Source: Fasciola hepatica
Lineage: Eukaryota; Platyhelminthes; Trematoda; Plagiorchiida; Fasciolidae
Assembly (NCBI GenBank): GCA_948099385.1
Contig: CANUEZ040000071.1
Span: 2,232,001 to 2,296,000, forward strand
Direction: 5' to 3'
DNA: 64,000 nucleotides
The first letter of the stretch is position 1. Every line of letters starts with the position of its first letter. The position numbers and the translations under genes were made by a program. The notes under the pieces were generated by a model. That model had not been told where the DNA came from, did not search any database, and was given only the letters and a program-made list of their open reading frames with translations. Positions 11,473 through 26,705 of the stretch are shown one piece after another.

Positions 11473-14400
11473 AAGTGCTTCGGTTATCATTTGCTGGTCT
11501 GCCGTGAAGAAAAAATTGATATATGAATCGGTCAGGAAATTGATACATGCTTCTTATCATTTTTATTCCGATGCTCCACGATGTCCTTTCCAATTCATCG
11601 TTTTTCTTCTGTCATTCGCGCACATGAATCCGTATGACCTACCGGACAGCATACTCATCGATAAAAATGTTTTACCAAACGGATTAGTCCGTACTAACGG
11701 AATGGATGCGGTTGTATCCGGATACAAAGGTTCATTCGAACAAGGCATTTCACTGGGGCTGTGACTGTTAATGATCTTGTCCTTAGGTGAATTTCAACTT
11801 AAGTCTTCGGCTTTCTTGGTCTTAAAGAGGCTTTATGAGCTGTTTATACTCTTCAGGTGCAGTTATCGACTGTACACTTCAAATGAAGCCTGACATCATG
11901 GTTAGTATTCGCCTAATGACCGAAAATGCTGTATTATGTACCACCATGTTCTCGCCGTTCGGTGTTGCAATGGATGAGAGGTGAATGCCCTCCGCCTTGT
12001 GTTGACCATCCCAGAACTCCAGGCTTATCTTCTAAACATTGTGTCCTTCTACAATTGATACTTCACACTTCCCACGGTATAAACACTAATGTTTTAAATC
12101 TGAAATTTCTAAATTTTATGAAGTGGGGTTAGGGGGTTAGGGGGTTAGTCGGAACCAGAGCTCATTTGGGTCCAAGTCAATAAAAGTTCACTTCAATTTC
12201 AAGCTGGATACTGACTCTTCTGTATCCTATTTAAATCGGAATACTTATTTCCAGCATCTTGTTTATGTTCACTCACTCATTCAGTTAAACCATCAATCCG
12301 TCAATCAATCTATCAACCAATCAGTCATCACCCACCCATTTATTCTTTTGTTATTCAGTCTGTTTGTTTTATTCTGTCTACTCTTTCGTTCAGCTGATAG
12401 GGTGGAACCTATCCGGGATTCACCCTTTTGCGGTTGGATTTGGTCTTTCTCTACAATTGGGATCTCTCTCGAGTTCGTGCAACTGGCAGGACAATTGCAT
12501 ACGTTTGTCTCCCTCCAGCTATGGGAGCGTGTTGATTCATTCCTCTCTAGTAACGGGGATACATAGAGTGAGTGGACTATTTAGGAATATTTTTCAGGTT
12601 ATTCATCTTCGATTCTGACCCCATCCTCTGATCATACAAGTAAACACTTCGGAGCTGACAAGAACATTTCGCAGTATGATTACTGACCAACTGATGCGTT
12701 TGTAATTCAGTATAAAAACCGGTACAGATATAGTCGTTTGTGTATATGTTCTAATATCTGGGTTTGTACGTGTGACAGGCATTGATATATATCTCATACG
12801 CAAACGCGCGCGCCAGCGGGTGCGTGTGCAAACATTTAAATAAACAAAGTGCATTCGTCCTCTCATCTGTCGAGAACGGAAAAATAACAACAATCCAAAG
12901 CAACGACACGTAATTTGCACAGCTCACTGGATCCCAATGTTTACTAGAATCATCTGTGGATGTAATGATTTCATGATTTATTCCAGGGGAACAATCTTTA
13001 CCAAGCCCGGTGAATATTTTATATCTATGGCTCAATGTTTATTCTCATCCTTGCTGCTTTTTTGTACGAACAATATATCTGAAGTTGGGATTGAAATGAT
13101 GGTCGTCCATCATCACCAACGGTAGTAAGCTACCACTAAAGTGACACTCTTCAGCTTAATGTTACGATCGTCATGAGCTTATCGATTACTTCGTTCTTTT
13201 ATCATTATGACAAACTGCTAAGAGTTTGCCCTTTAAAAATGCACTCCAACAATCAGTAGCCCTTCTTTTGAGGAACAGTAACTCTCCTTGTGTAACAATC
13301 TGACGGAATAATCCGAGGGCTAGGAAGCCGATAGATGAATTTATTGAGATAGGGCAACATCTTTTTCGCCGCTGGCTTCCTGGTTGGATGAGCTCGGGGC
13401 TGTCTTTGATATAAACAGCGTCACAATTATCCCGACTGAAACAAGCTCAGTTCCATTCAAACAACTTTTAACCATGCAATGGATGCGGTGGTTATGGTGG
13501 CTATCTCCTAACGTCAATCTCAAAAATAAAATAACCAGAGAGAGAAAAAACAAGGGTATGAAAGGATTAATAAAAGAACTACAAATATTGGTGTCAAGTT
13601 GATAAGGAAGGTTTGTGGATACAAGAGCTTCACTGATAGCGACACCTAATCTTTTTCTCCGATGTATCTAACCATAGAGTGGGAGGGTCCTACCCAGGAA
13701 GCCTGACGTGTCCTACGTAGCCAAGTCCACGGGTTAGGCCAAGCAAAGAAAATTCCAATTCGATTCCATCTTCTAGGGAAGGGGAGATATGCTTCGTATA
13801 TATCAGACTTTTATGACACGGCGTGATTCATTTATTCGTGACAAGTTGAACCGTAATAGGCATTACGACTGACCGTATTGACGGCTCGCTTGTGTACGAG
13901 AAACGTACGGATTACATTTTTTGACACAGAGGGGAGAGATGAAGATGTTCGTCAGGTTCTCGGTAATCGAAGTCACCGTTTCAGCCGTGCGCTCCCTCAG
14001 AGCTTATTAGGCCTTTTTTATTACAGAGCGGAAAACGAAAACCATCCGTGCATTCATCGGAAATGTAGTACCATTTTTACCCTGTGCAGTTACCATGCGA
14101 GAAGCGAAAGACCAGCGGGAAGGGACGGTTCCTAAAGTTTTGTTTCGCTAATGGTAATTGCCGAATGATCGTATCCGGTGGTAAACGGCAATAGTGTACT
14201 CCTTGGATCCTGTCCACTTGGTGCGTGATCGCAAAGAAACAGTTTGCCATTCTATTTTCCATTTTCCTGTCGAAGTTACAATCTAAAGCACCTTTTCATC
14301 ATTTCATTCTATTTGACCGAACCATAAACAATGCATACTGTACTTTATTGTACAAGAGCTACTTATACACGTGAAACTGTTTCAATAACTATTTATTTTT

Positions 14401-14760
14401 TTCCTTAGCTATCCAGTCCAAACTCTACACTGGTGCTCAGATCGCTTGAACTTAAAACAATCTCTCAGTAGTCAAGACACTAACAAAATCTATTAGGATT
14501 GAGTTATCTCAGCTGAAATCCATCTGCACGCGTGAGCTTATTACGAAAAGAAATCATCCCAACTTATGGAGGGTTTTTTTGAATATCTATCTGGCGGTTC
14601 ATCCGCATGCAATTCAGCTGTTGTGCAGGAAGACAAGCTCCGAAAATCATTCAGAAATACAGAATTGTCTGTCGTTTTCTCAGTTCTCGGAGAAAGTCCA
14701 CCTAAATAATATTCACTGCCCGTTCTCAACGTTAACATTTACGAGTAACTGCTCCTTCTA
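11470..14760. other. No supportable gene
   Basis: Frames up to about 100 codons on both strands show no conserved motif. The only structured item is the G-rich TTAGGGGG run at 12,125-12,148. Confidence 0.5.
12125..12148 (+). repeat. Short G-rich (TTAGGGGG)n run
   Basis: Three consecutive G5 or G4 blocks separated by TTA. The unit is 8 bp, so it is not the 6-bp TTAGGG metazoan telomere unit. G runs at this spacing could form a G-quadruplex with another nearby G run. It is short and may be chance. Confidence 0.6.
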
Positions 14761-14764
14761 AACT

Positions 14765-15700
14765 CTAGAAAATTACCTGCACCGGATGGTCTCAGCCCTA
14801 CAATGACCTGTGCCCTATTCTTTCTGATCGTTTTAACCAATGTATAACGGATAGAAAGATTCCGGGCTGCTGGAAGATGGCAGCTATAGATTCCATTTCC
14901 GAATAGAGCACTTTAAAATGTCTTCCGCTTACATATACCTCAGTCTCTCGAGAAATTTTCGAAGGAATAGTCCTCTAGTGATGGGCTGGCATTTTTAGTG
15001 TTTTGATCGTGGTCAGTCTGCTTACAGGCAGTCACACGCCACTCTCAATACCCGAACACGTTATATTCCATCCGTAATTTACAAGAAGAGTAAACGGTCA
15101 GGATATGCTTTCTAGACCGCAGTAACGTATTCAACGACTTTGACAGAGACTGCTTTCCTTTCTCTCCCGTTTCGATATGGATCCTCACCTTGATTTTCTG
15201 TTGGCAGATCACTTTCGTTACAGCCAGCAGTTCACCCACTACAACAGCAAAACCTCTCGTCAAATTACTTTCACTCATGGTGTTCCTCAAAGAGCAACAC
15301 TGTCCCCACTTTTATTTTTCGCCTGCATCTCAACAATAGTAATGCAAAATAATAATCTTAGAAGTAAGGAGATTACGTCGTATTTGGTTAACCGTATGCT
15401 TGCCATTCTACCTTCTCTGACCCCCGTAATAGCACCACTCGAATCTCAGAATGGTCTAGTGCGTAAAACTTAGGTCTCAACTCAGTCACGCTTGCTGACA
15501 TCGTTTTTTCCCCATTGAGTGTTAGTAAGTGTTCAGTGATTCAGTCATATACCTTGGAATGCTACTCGGCTGTAACCTTAGTTAGTTCAAACTTTTGAGG
15601 CTATACCCCTCACTTGCCATCTTTCCCGGCTTTCTATGGAAGGACTGATTCACTTAAACTCTTCCCTTCGGCGGCATACCCCTTCAGTAATATATTTACT
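14765..15700 (+). pseudogene. Second decayed LINE reverse transcriptase fragment
   Basis: With frame changes, the + strand reads like a non-LTR retrotransposon RT. PAPDGLSP (about 14,778) matches the PGPDGL block. Degenerate counterparts of the PI.LLS block follow (about 14,930-14,990). FLDRSNVFNDFD (about 15,108-15,143) is the expected F.D...AFD block. FTHGVPQRATLSPLLFF (about 15,269-15,319) is the GVPQG.VLSPLLF block. FPSAAYPFSNI (about 15,667) may belong to the 3' part. Stops and frameshifts throughout make it a dead copy. It differs in detail from the fragment at 7,057 (SPLLF against GQLLF), suggesting a different LINE lineage. Confidence 0.72.
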
Positions 15701-16175
15701 TCAAAATATCCCAACATAGTACATTTTTCGCAAAAATACCCACATAGATACTAGCTAACTACCCACTGGATTCATATATATCATGTGAAATGCATATCCA
15801 GTTCATTTACACTGTCAGTACAAACATCTTTATGCACACCATCGGGTATACACTATTTCCACTGTTCCCAACCTATTAAAGTTTTGCATAACCCCATTTC
15901 TGCAATAGCATATACAAAATTTGGAATAGAGCGAGTAGTTATTACCCATTGCCTTAATTTATTTTCCGTCAAGTAATATTCACTTCTTTTGAGGATATTG
16001 ATTTTGTTACGTGAAGGCTGAATACTCATTTCCCGGGATGCATAAAACACACGTTTGACTTTATTTGACTTAAAAAAGAGACCAAGTTGGGCCTGCGTAA
16101 ATCATTCGCCTACTATGGACTAGACAACTAAGAAAATCATCCTTTTCAATTGCATCCAATTTATTATATTGTACT

Positions 16176-16177
<2 letters not shown>

Positions 16178-16217
<40 letters not shown>
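16178..16217. repeat. (AT)n microsatellite
   Basis: About 40 bp of alternating A and T in otherwise unremarkable AT-rich DNA. Confidence 0.96.
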
Positions 16218-16219
<2 letters not shown>

Positions 16220-16221
<2 letters not shown>

Positions 16222-18890
16222 TGAAAGCTGAAGTTAGACCCGTTATACATTTTACGGAAATTTGCATGAGGACCTAGTAAGTCTGACACGATGTTATGAT
16301 TCCGATAACTATACCGATATTCCTGGGTTAGGTGTGAACTGTCGAGCAGATGACGAACGACGATGTCACATAGTCACAAACGAACTCAAGTTCAATTACG
16401 ACTTATAAAGTGCACTAGGACCTGTTTCTTTCAGTCTGTCAGAAACTGACCAACCGTGACATATGATCGAACGAGCGAGCATAAAAGACCGATTAGTCCA
16501 AACATTCTCACTGGTGTGTCAGTCATTTTTCGATAAAGAATTGAACAAAAAGTCTGAAAAAGTCCGTTAAGATATATTTAGAAAAGCAGCCCCCGGAAAT
16601 TTCGGTTTTAGTAAAATGTGCTATAACGCTTGTAGTGTCGTTAACTGAAAACGGTATTTTAGATCACGGTATTGCCACAACAAGCCCAAAATTTCACACC
16701 GTTTTCTGGTCGTCCGATTCACTTGTTTGTCTGTCTATGGACCCCATCACGGACAATGTTCGCAAACACTTTCGCGCCGAGTGCACTTTATCTCCCACAG
16801 TGTCGTGGTTTAGAGGAACGAGGACGGTTTCAAAAAAAGGGAAAATAGGCGAAGCAATTTTGGTGGAACTTGTTGCTAGGTCTTGCGGAAAATTTGCATA
16901 CCCATTCTAGGGTTAGTGTCAATCCACAACAGGGAGCACACGGAGCGCGGTGATATAGTCTAACCAATTTGGGAACAACTTCGGCCCGAACGGTGGCCAT
17001 TTCTCTCAGCCAAAAGATGTTTCCGGCAGCGGGAAGTCAAGGGAAGAGAGAAGGAATTCTGTGGGAATACTGTAAACAAGACGCAAGTGTTCCGGAAAAG
17101 TCGAGTCACCAAAGTTCGATGAACAGGTTTCCATGCTCTTCTCTACTCATCAATTGTCTGCAGCCACATGCACTGAAGACTGGCGAATAATTTGTATAAG
17201 ATAGAGTTGGCAGTTAAGCACCACCCAGTCATTTTTCAGTCAACCATCTCGGCTTTTAGTCAGTCAGTTGATCACTTAAACATTTATTCGAAACGGGCAA
17301 TGATGACGCTTAGTCACATGATGGGTGGTGGTGTTGGATATTGTCAAGTCCACAAATAGAGACGTCTTCTTAAATGCAATACCGACTTCTTTCCCTCCTT
17401 CCCTCTCACTACGGGTTGAGGATATTCCCGCCCCAACAAGACTCTACAATTCAATCTGGTTCTCTACTAGTGACCAGAAAGATGTTGGAGATGTGAACGG
17501 AATGTTGCTTAGCTTGTCTTTCGTTCGCATTATTTGTGTTAGGAGTGTCAATTACCTAGTCAGTCGAAAACCGTGTCAAACTTTCGCTTCATCCTCTTTC
17601 TCAGAATAATCCATCATCGACTGCAAACAACCACTCTCAGTAGAAATTAAAGGCACACCCTTTGCACCAGATCATGCTTAGATATGGGGTGTCATCAAGG
17701 TAACCGCGGCCACCAAGTACTAATACCACTGGTACTATTGTTGTTATTGTTGCTGTTGTTAATACACAGTGAAACAAAATCGTTCTATGTAGGGAAGAAC
17801 AATATCCGTGGGTCACAGTCCACTATAAACACTGGACCACGAAGCATACATATTTACTTATAGAGATACACACAAGATGATGCACATTTCGACGGTCGAC
17901 TGAGAGTCTGCTGGAGAGAAAAGTATGATGGGTCGGCAACTGATGTCCGTTCTGATCGAAATCGGGTTTTCCTTACACTGTGTCGACCACTTTGTCTATC
18001 CCAACACTCGAATAAACAGACAGAGATAGGCTTCTTCATTATATTTTGTATAGTCACGAGGGCCCAACACTGCGGAGTCCATTTAGCTATGAATCGCGTT
18101 ATCAGAAAGGGGGCAAGAGATTCCCAGGGGAATAGAATCTGTGCGACGACGGGGACTAGTCAGGGTGACAGGATGACATTACGACGCGGTAGAGATTCCA
18201 TTCCGTGAGAAGCTGTGTTTCTGTGTCTATAAATATGTTCGGAACAAGTGTGGCTAAGAATGCTTGAAGTGTAAACAAGACAAAAGCAAGAAACAGTTTG
18301 ACACACGTATACAAGTGGTTTATCAACGAACACGTTGCTATATGTGCACTGGAGTGGCCGATCATTCCCCAGAAAAACTTATGATTAGAACAACAATATC
18401 ACCACGAAATCATTGTGCTTGCACATGACAAATGAGTTCTTATTGGGTGAGAATGTCGTGGATTTTTTCACATTTTTTGAGTACTTCTTCAAAAAACGTA
18501 ATTCTAAACAACAAGGAACGGATCCAGAAAGAACTTGTGTGCATGTTAGGGAGAGAGAATGTATAAATTGAAAACAACTTTCCCGAGGCAAATATGAATA
18601 CACACCATCGACATTTGTGTTCTAAAGTGTAAATGTTATCTAATGATAAAGTTGTAAAGTTATAATCATCTGAGTGGGTAGTATAGCAAAAAATGTTCCC
18701 TCAAATATCCGTTCCTCTCTTTTTCCAGATGACCAACAAAAAATCCGTGTGGAAGTGATTTTAAAAGTGGGCAAGGCGGCCAACAGGATGTCAGTAGGAA
18801 ATCTACAAACAGCACAGACTTATTCGTTTTTATAAGACCTAGGGTAGATCGAAGTGTTTACATAGTTTGCCGTAACCAACAGTAATAACC
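16220..18890. other. No supportable gene; 3' flank of the T-box gene
   Basis: No conserved coding signal was found on either strand. If exon 7 of the T-box gene is real, the part next to 18,898 is its 3' UTR. On the minus strand a TATAAA variant polyadenylation hexamer lies at 18,834-18,829, about 65 nt past the stop, and a canonical AATAAA occurs far downstream near 17,288. Neither is strong evidence for the mRNA end. Confidence 0.45.
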
Positions 18891-18897
18891 CGCTTAA

Positions 18898-19186
18898 CTA
18901 CATATTACTGACTAAAGAGTACTCTTCCTTGGCCGCGTATGTTACAAAGCATTGAAGCTCGTGGATAAGCTGCTTGTACTGAGTTATCTCTCTCTGAACT
19001 TGAGTCATTTTGTTCCCACTCCATGCAAGAGTACAGCCGAAATTATAGGCCCCCATATAATGTGGCAGGATAGCCAATCTGTAAAGCTGCTGACATGGCG
19101 GACAAACAAACAACTTTTTTGACTGAATCGAATTCGATGGTATCACTTGCTCCGCCTGTATGCGCTGTCCGCATGCTACGACGTTC
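18898..19186 (-). CDS. Candidate terminal exon 7 of the T-box gene
   Basis: A 96-codon open stretch ending in TAG at 18,898. It opens after an acceptor (TATTCCAG, AG at 19,188-19,187) with one base to complete a codon. This is exactly the phase left by exon 6, and the joined reading is EFE-R-NVVACGQ. The residues look protein-like rather than low-complexity: a CPPC pair, then LPHYMGAYNFG, then QREITQYKQLIHELQ. I recognise no domain. C-terminal tails of T-box factors are usually divergent, so lack of homology is not decisive. The pyrimidine tract before the acceptor is weak. It could instead be a chance frame, with the true 3' exon elsewhere. Confidence 0.5.
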
Positions 19187-22100
19187 CTGGAATACACACG
19201 TTATCCTGCTCTAGCTCTTAGAGTTCTTTGAATTTACTCTCTACCGAGTACTGTCTTTATTGTGTCACCAACCGAAGACCGAGGATAACAGGCAATATAC
19301 AAAAGCAAGCCCGACAAAACTTGAGCCATTCCTGAAAACATAGACCCCGAGGCTCGGAATAAAGAGCATCATAATCCTCATAAAATCCATCGTGAAAGTG
19401 AACCAGATTGCAGGGGATTAGTGTGCACCAACAATTCTGACACGTGTTGGCAGGGTTCAGTTCCCGTATTCAGACTGATTCGACATCGACTATTGTCACT
19501 CAAGTACCGGTGGTTAGGACAGAATGAAGTTTCCAGCTAAACTCGGTTTGATTAATTCTGATTAATGTTAAGCTATTCCACATGTTCCAAGCCTTTGACA
19601 CCGGGGGGCTTAGAATGCATGCACTTTTGGTCACACTTTCGAAACCTCGTTTTGGTCCTGCTGTATGAAGATTTTCGCGTGCTTGTCCGTGTTCAATTCT
19701 CACAGATGGCAACTTGGACTACTTCCAATTCGACTCAACACGAATTATACTCATTAAAAGGTCGGATTTATAGTATTCCCACATATCAGATACCTTTAGT
19801 TTACAGGCACACACACACACACATAAAGTCAGCGCCATCCCGTTTACCGTACCTTCCTCACATCGGTTCATTCTGAAATGACCATTTGTTTTGCGCAAAA
19901 ACTGATCGCACATGGCAGTTTTCAGTCAGATTGAAGGTGGTCAAAAGGTCATAATAGGGGGCTTTCATTCCTTCTTTCACTGGTTCGAATTCTACTTCTT
20001 CCGTCAGTCACTTGGCCCAGATGGCTACCTTTAATTGGTCGCGACCCTCTTCCTGAAATATTTGTACCACTAGTGGGTTGGAAGAAAAATGGTGCATACA
20101 ATTGTGCCAAATACCAATCTCGTCTTAGTAGTGACTTATCGATTCAGTTTCGTAAAAGTAACAACTTTCGTGACTCCTTTTATTTACGGGATAGCACACA
20201 ATAAAACAATCACCCTGGGCATAAAATGCGATCAAAAACAAACTAAACATTAGCGTCTAGAGGAACGGCGAGAGGTGTGAAGGTATAATGTTTCGTAAAA
20301 AAATTCCCAGTTTGAGTTACCAGAAAAGTTCCGTCCATTTGTTTTTATTTTCTCCCTCCAGTTGACTCCATTCACCAAATTAGGAAAAGATTGTACTCAA
20401 AAATTTAATTTCCCGTAAATCTGCGGCCCTATTTCTTGATTCCAGATAGCTCTCAGAGAGGCACACCGTCACGCACATACACACACGTATACACAAACAC
20501 AAACGGGAGAAAATTGCGATGCACATATTGCGCGGCCTCTTTCGTTCATCGGGACGCAACACAGGATGAGGGGATTTCATTGAAGCAACAGTTTTATCAC
20601 CTAAATTCTGACGTGTCTGTGCGTGCAGTCCTTGGTCTGGTTCGACACATCATTAAATTCACGGCGGTGAAACTGACTGACCACGTTTTCACCCGCTGTC
20701 TCACCTCCAACTTATGCATATTCTCCCTATTTCTGCCTTCATCGTACATTTGTTCTGTCTCAGGCTATTTCGGTACGCCTACTTTCTCCTGTTCGAGGTG
20801 GAAAGTGAGGGGATGATGGGAATAAGCAACTGGATTGCTCTCCACTCGTGACACAGGAAGATGTGACTTGTGAATCACACTACACCGGTACGGATGCTGA
20901 TCATTCATTGGCCAAGAATCAACTACCGGTAGTGTTTTTGTGAGGCCCGTACTTGGGCCAGGGGAAAGAAGCCATTTGTGTTTTGAAAGGAGGGAAGAAG
21001 CTTATTCCAGGGAAATCTGCATCCCGTCCTTATGGGTTGTAGCAAGCGACCACAAAATCGTCTGTCATCTGTGGTGAAATAAAGCTAGTTCAGAAAACTG
21101 TTTACGGGGAACGTTTGAACACGTGCTAGAAAGAAAATCCAAGCGGGTATTCGTTTATCAGGCGGATGAGAGGAACTAATAAGCCGAGTTAGTGGAAGAT
21201 GACACCCGGTCATATTAGATTCTTTCTTCTACCCCTATGGATAGAGACAAATTCGGGCCAGTTGTGTAGCATTGAATTGCGCATAACCTGCAATGGCGAT
21301 GTTTTCTTGAGGACTGTGCAATACACCACCAACAACAGCAAAAGTAATAACCAATTCCAGTCCAATCATCTCGTGACTTTTAAGAAACCCGAGAATCAAC
21401 TGAAACTGAGTCCTTAGAGCTTGCCCTAAACTACCCCAAATTGAGTGAGCCAGTATCATATATTAAAAGCATTCCCACCCCATTACTAATTCTTGTACTT
21501 ACCCAGTGTTCTCCGAGGTTTCAGTCAACATGCCAAAACACCAAAGATTTGGTACTTTTCTGCATGAACAAAAGTATACACCCATAGACCTACACATTTT
21601 ACACAGTAGCCAACCGAGCTCAATAGTGAAATTCGTGGAAACAATTTTTCACCCTATTTTTTAGGGTTCGCCATTATCAGTTTAGTACATAAGCACTGAG
21701 TTTCAACTATGACTGGGATCACGAATGCAGGCCTTTGACAGGAACATGTGAACCCTTAGGTGTTATTTGTCATTCCATAAATAATTTACAACACCAATTG
21801 ATAGAATGACGGTAGTGCTGCTTGCCAAAAAGTAACACCCTAGTGATACGCCAGTGATGCCCGATTGTCACGAAACAACTGCTGGAATTAAGTTGAAACG
21901 CGGACACTGAGAACGGGACACAAAAGCAGACGGCCAAAGGCAGTACTATATGTCCGATGGTGCTGGTTTGAGATACAAAACTTTCAGGGAGACCTTCTTG
22001 AAAAGACTGAGGTAGAAACTGCGCAATGAGGACTTTTTAGAAGGTACAACCAGTAATTTTTGACAGTTCTAAAAAGACAGTGCAGCACGATAAACTTCAT

Positions 22101-23239
22101 TTGGACCAATTACTGTTCATTTTTCCAGTGTACACTCCAATCATCCTTCATGCATTTTTGTACACAGCCTTAGACATTTATTATAACTGTGCGCTCGTCC
22201 CCTGCTCATGATCGGTCTTCACGTCACGTGACAGCATAAGGCAAGTCTATGTCTAGCAGTCACCTCTTTCATGTATCAATGGCTGTGTGCGCATGTTTTC
22301 CGTCATATATTTCGTGTTTATAAAATGCCCTATTCTATATGCTAAAGAACAAGTACTTTCCAGTGCATATTTGCGTGTCTTCTGTCCTTATTTCGCGCAA
22401 TTCGGACACCATAGTTTAGTGTACTTAAAGTGCTCCATTGGAGACGGGATCACACGTACAAGTGGTCAGCTTGTGACGATTGGAGTCCTTTGGTTTGATC
22501 ATTTCAAGCAATGATGTAGTTTATCTTATACGTGAAAAAAGTAAGCCGAATTTCAAAAAATGATCGAAATCCCAGAGCCTGCATAAATATGGAGGAGAAT
22601 TAAATAAACACCATATTGATTAGGACGCACTAAAAGGCGCAGCCCACTAGAGCACGGGGTTTAATGTGTCATGCGATTAGGACAGGTTTTTGTTTACCAA
22701 CAGTTAGTTTGGAAACGGTTGTTTAAAGGTTCAATTTAATTATCTGCTAGACGCTATTTTTACAATAACCTTTCCATAGTCTCGTTAAATGATGTGAATT
22801 TTTTTTCTGACCATCTGATTCATGAAAGAAGACCTGCGTGGATCATACACGTGGGTAGAGAAAAAAACTAGTGCAAGATATCCAATTTAATTTGGTCAAA
22901 CTTCCTCAACACCCTCGAAGTCATTCAGATGGGAAACATGGTTGCTTTTCTGATTGACTTTAGCACATTTATATTAAACTCATTTCTAGTCTAATCATCA
23001 CTTCCCACACCTGCTGATCCTCCTGTGCACACACACACACACATTTCCAGTATGGTCTACACAGACTTGGATCCATGGATCGAAGAAAACAAAGGCTTGA
23101 CTCAGAGTTCGTGTCTCTCGCAGCAGTGAACATTTCCTACCATAAAAGTTTTCAACCTGTCCACAAAGCTTACCTAGTTGGAAAACAAGGCGGCGTTTAT
23201 CAATTCTAACCGTGTGAGAAAAATTATACGCCGACTTAC
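19187..23239 (-). other. Intron 6 (provisional)
   Basis: 4.05 kb between the last T-box exon and the candidate terminal exon. Contains a short (CA)n at 19,807-19,822, another at 23,030-23,042, and a possible B-box-like GGGTTCAGTTCCC near 19,454. No further exon starting with the required one-base phase and resembling the ER-ESVE continuation of Tbx20 was found. Confidence 0.45.
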
Positions 23240-23316
23240 CGCTCGAATTCGGTGAGACGTGACGAGTCGCGAAATCCTTTGGCAAATGGATTACAATCGA
23301 TTTTCAGTTTGGTAAT
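23240..23316 (-). CDS. T-box gene exon 6 (C-terminal end of T-box)
   Basis: A 77-nt exon bounded by TTTTAG acceptor and GTAAGT donor. It encodes ITKLKIDCNPFAKGFRDSS followed by RLTEFER. This is the invariant last block of the T-box, where the NPFAKGFRD stretch lies in the C-terminal helices that contact DNA. The Tbx20-typical RLT(D/E)(I/F)ER ending is present. A Cys replaces the Ser or Asn usually seen before NPFAKG. It follows exon 5 in phase 0, giving YQNQL-ITKLKI across the junction, as in all T-box proteins. The exon is too short to appear as a long open frame and lies inside a different-frame chance ORF (22,998-23,285). Confidence 0.94.
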
Positions 23317-24493
23317 CTAAAATTCAATGCACCACACATTCAGATTGATTGTGATACTTGTCAAGATACGGGAAGAGTGACGAGAACAGGAAAGCAAAAT
23401 TTTGGGGGACATGGAGGACCACATGAACTCCCGCTGAGCAATTAAGCGAGGACAGGAAGGCACGGTAAAAAGCTATTTGGTGTTGACGACCGACAATTGA
23501 GTAGTTTGCTCTGATAACTCAGGAGTTTCCGTTCGAGCTAAGAGTATCTCATGGGATTTAAAGTTGGCCGAGACGAAGGAGTTATCGTCGATCTTCGAGT
23601 GATGATGGTGATGACGGTAGCGCTCGATTAAGTGATAAATAATAGTAGGAAATCAGACACAAATTGTCGTCGTAGTTATCATCATCATCACCATCATCAT
23701 CATCTTACTGATACTGATAGTCACGCTGATAATCTTTATTAGAAGGTGTAACTACTCTGATAAATTTGGGGTTGGAAAATTTGTGGCGCGGCTGACAAAC
23801 TATGTTCGATATTTGAAATGTATCTTCATACGAAAATAAACTGTGTACATATTGACCTTAAAACGGATGCCAAAGGGAATTATGATAAATTGAAGAATAA
23901 CTTGATGATCATCTTTGTTTGACCCTTCAGAATTGTTTGAGGTTAAATTCCAAATTAGTTTTAACTCAAGAAAGTAAGTCGGCAAATTAAGACGTTAGTA
24001 ATTTTTTTAATTAAGATTTCTGAATCTTGAACTTGTACCACAAGTTATGTTGCTTCTGAGGCGATATTATATGGTATTTCTCACTAAGTTTCATAGCTGG
24101 CATATGAAAACCGATCAACCCTTTATTGGGATCCATCCACCTTGTACCGTCAGATCAGATAATGTTCACTGAAAGCACTTTGATGACTGCCTACTTCCTA
24201 TCAGATTACACTTCCAGTACCTATGCACAATGTTCGGTGTAATTTATTTATAATATGAACTTTTTATTTGCGATAGGTTAAGTGGAATGCCTTTAAAAAA
24301 GGACAAGCGTGCAGATGTGAAATAACCGACTTATTTTTCGGACTTTGCGTTGCGAATGCTTGAAATTGTTTTGAGGTCAGATGCAATGGGCTGAGTGGAA
24401 TTTCAATCTGGTGTTCCCCATTGCTTATGCAACACATAAAATGCAAACTAATATCCGGCAGTCATCTTGTTCGATCAAGGTAACATCACTTAC
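23317..24493 (-). other. Intron 5 of the T-box gene
   Basis: 1.18 kb with GTAAGT donor and AG acceptor. Contains a short (ATC)n tract at about 23,679-23,704. A peptide resembling NPFAKGFR near 23,870 on the same strand was considered and rejected in favour of the true exon at 23,240. Confidence 0.9.
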
Positions 24494-24673
24494 CAGCTGA
24501 TTCTGATAGGCGGTGACCGCGATAAACACTGTTTCCGGGAACTCGAAAGTTCTGATCTCGTCCGGTTGTAAACTGTCCAGAAATTTGCCCGGTACCGTAT
24601 TCACAGGGTCTGTAGCAGAGCGACGCACTAAATGCACCCTTGGCTGATACTTGTGCATCGAGTTCAAAATGAT
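24494..24673 (-). CDS. T-box gene exon 5 (central T-box)
   Basis: Sixty codons, phase 0 at both ends, from ACGTAG acceptor to CTG-GTAAGT donor. It encodes the IILNSMHKYQPRVHLV block, then a variable loop, then RTFEFPETVFIAVTAYQNQL. NSMHKYQPR and FPET.F.AVTAYQN are hallmark T-box motifs, and the Tyr-Gln-Asn segment takes part in dimer or DNA contacts. The loop between RRSA and EIRTF is about seven residues longer than in vertebrate Tbx20 as I recall it. The flanking intron 4 contains the giant CTAA array. Confidence 0.97.

Positions 24674-26705
<2,032 letters not shown>

Noticed and set aside
23800..23985. Minus-strand peptide with IPFGIRFKVN, resembling the NPFAKGFRD block of the T-box
   Set aside because: Only loosely similar and without splice sites; the true exon with the full block and consensus sites is at 23,240-23,316.
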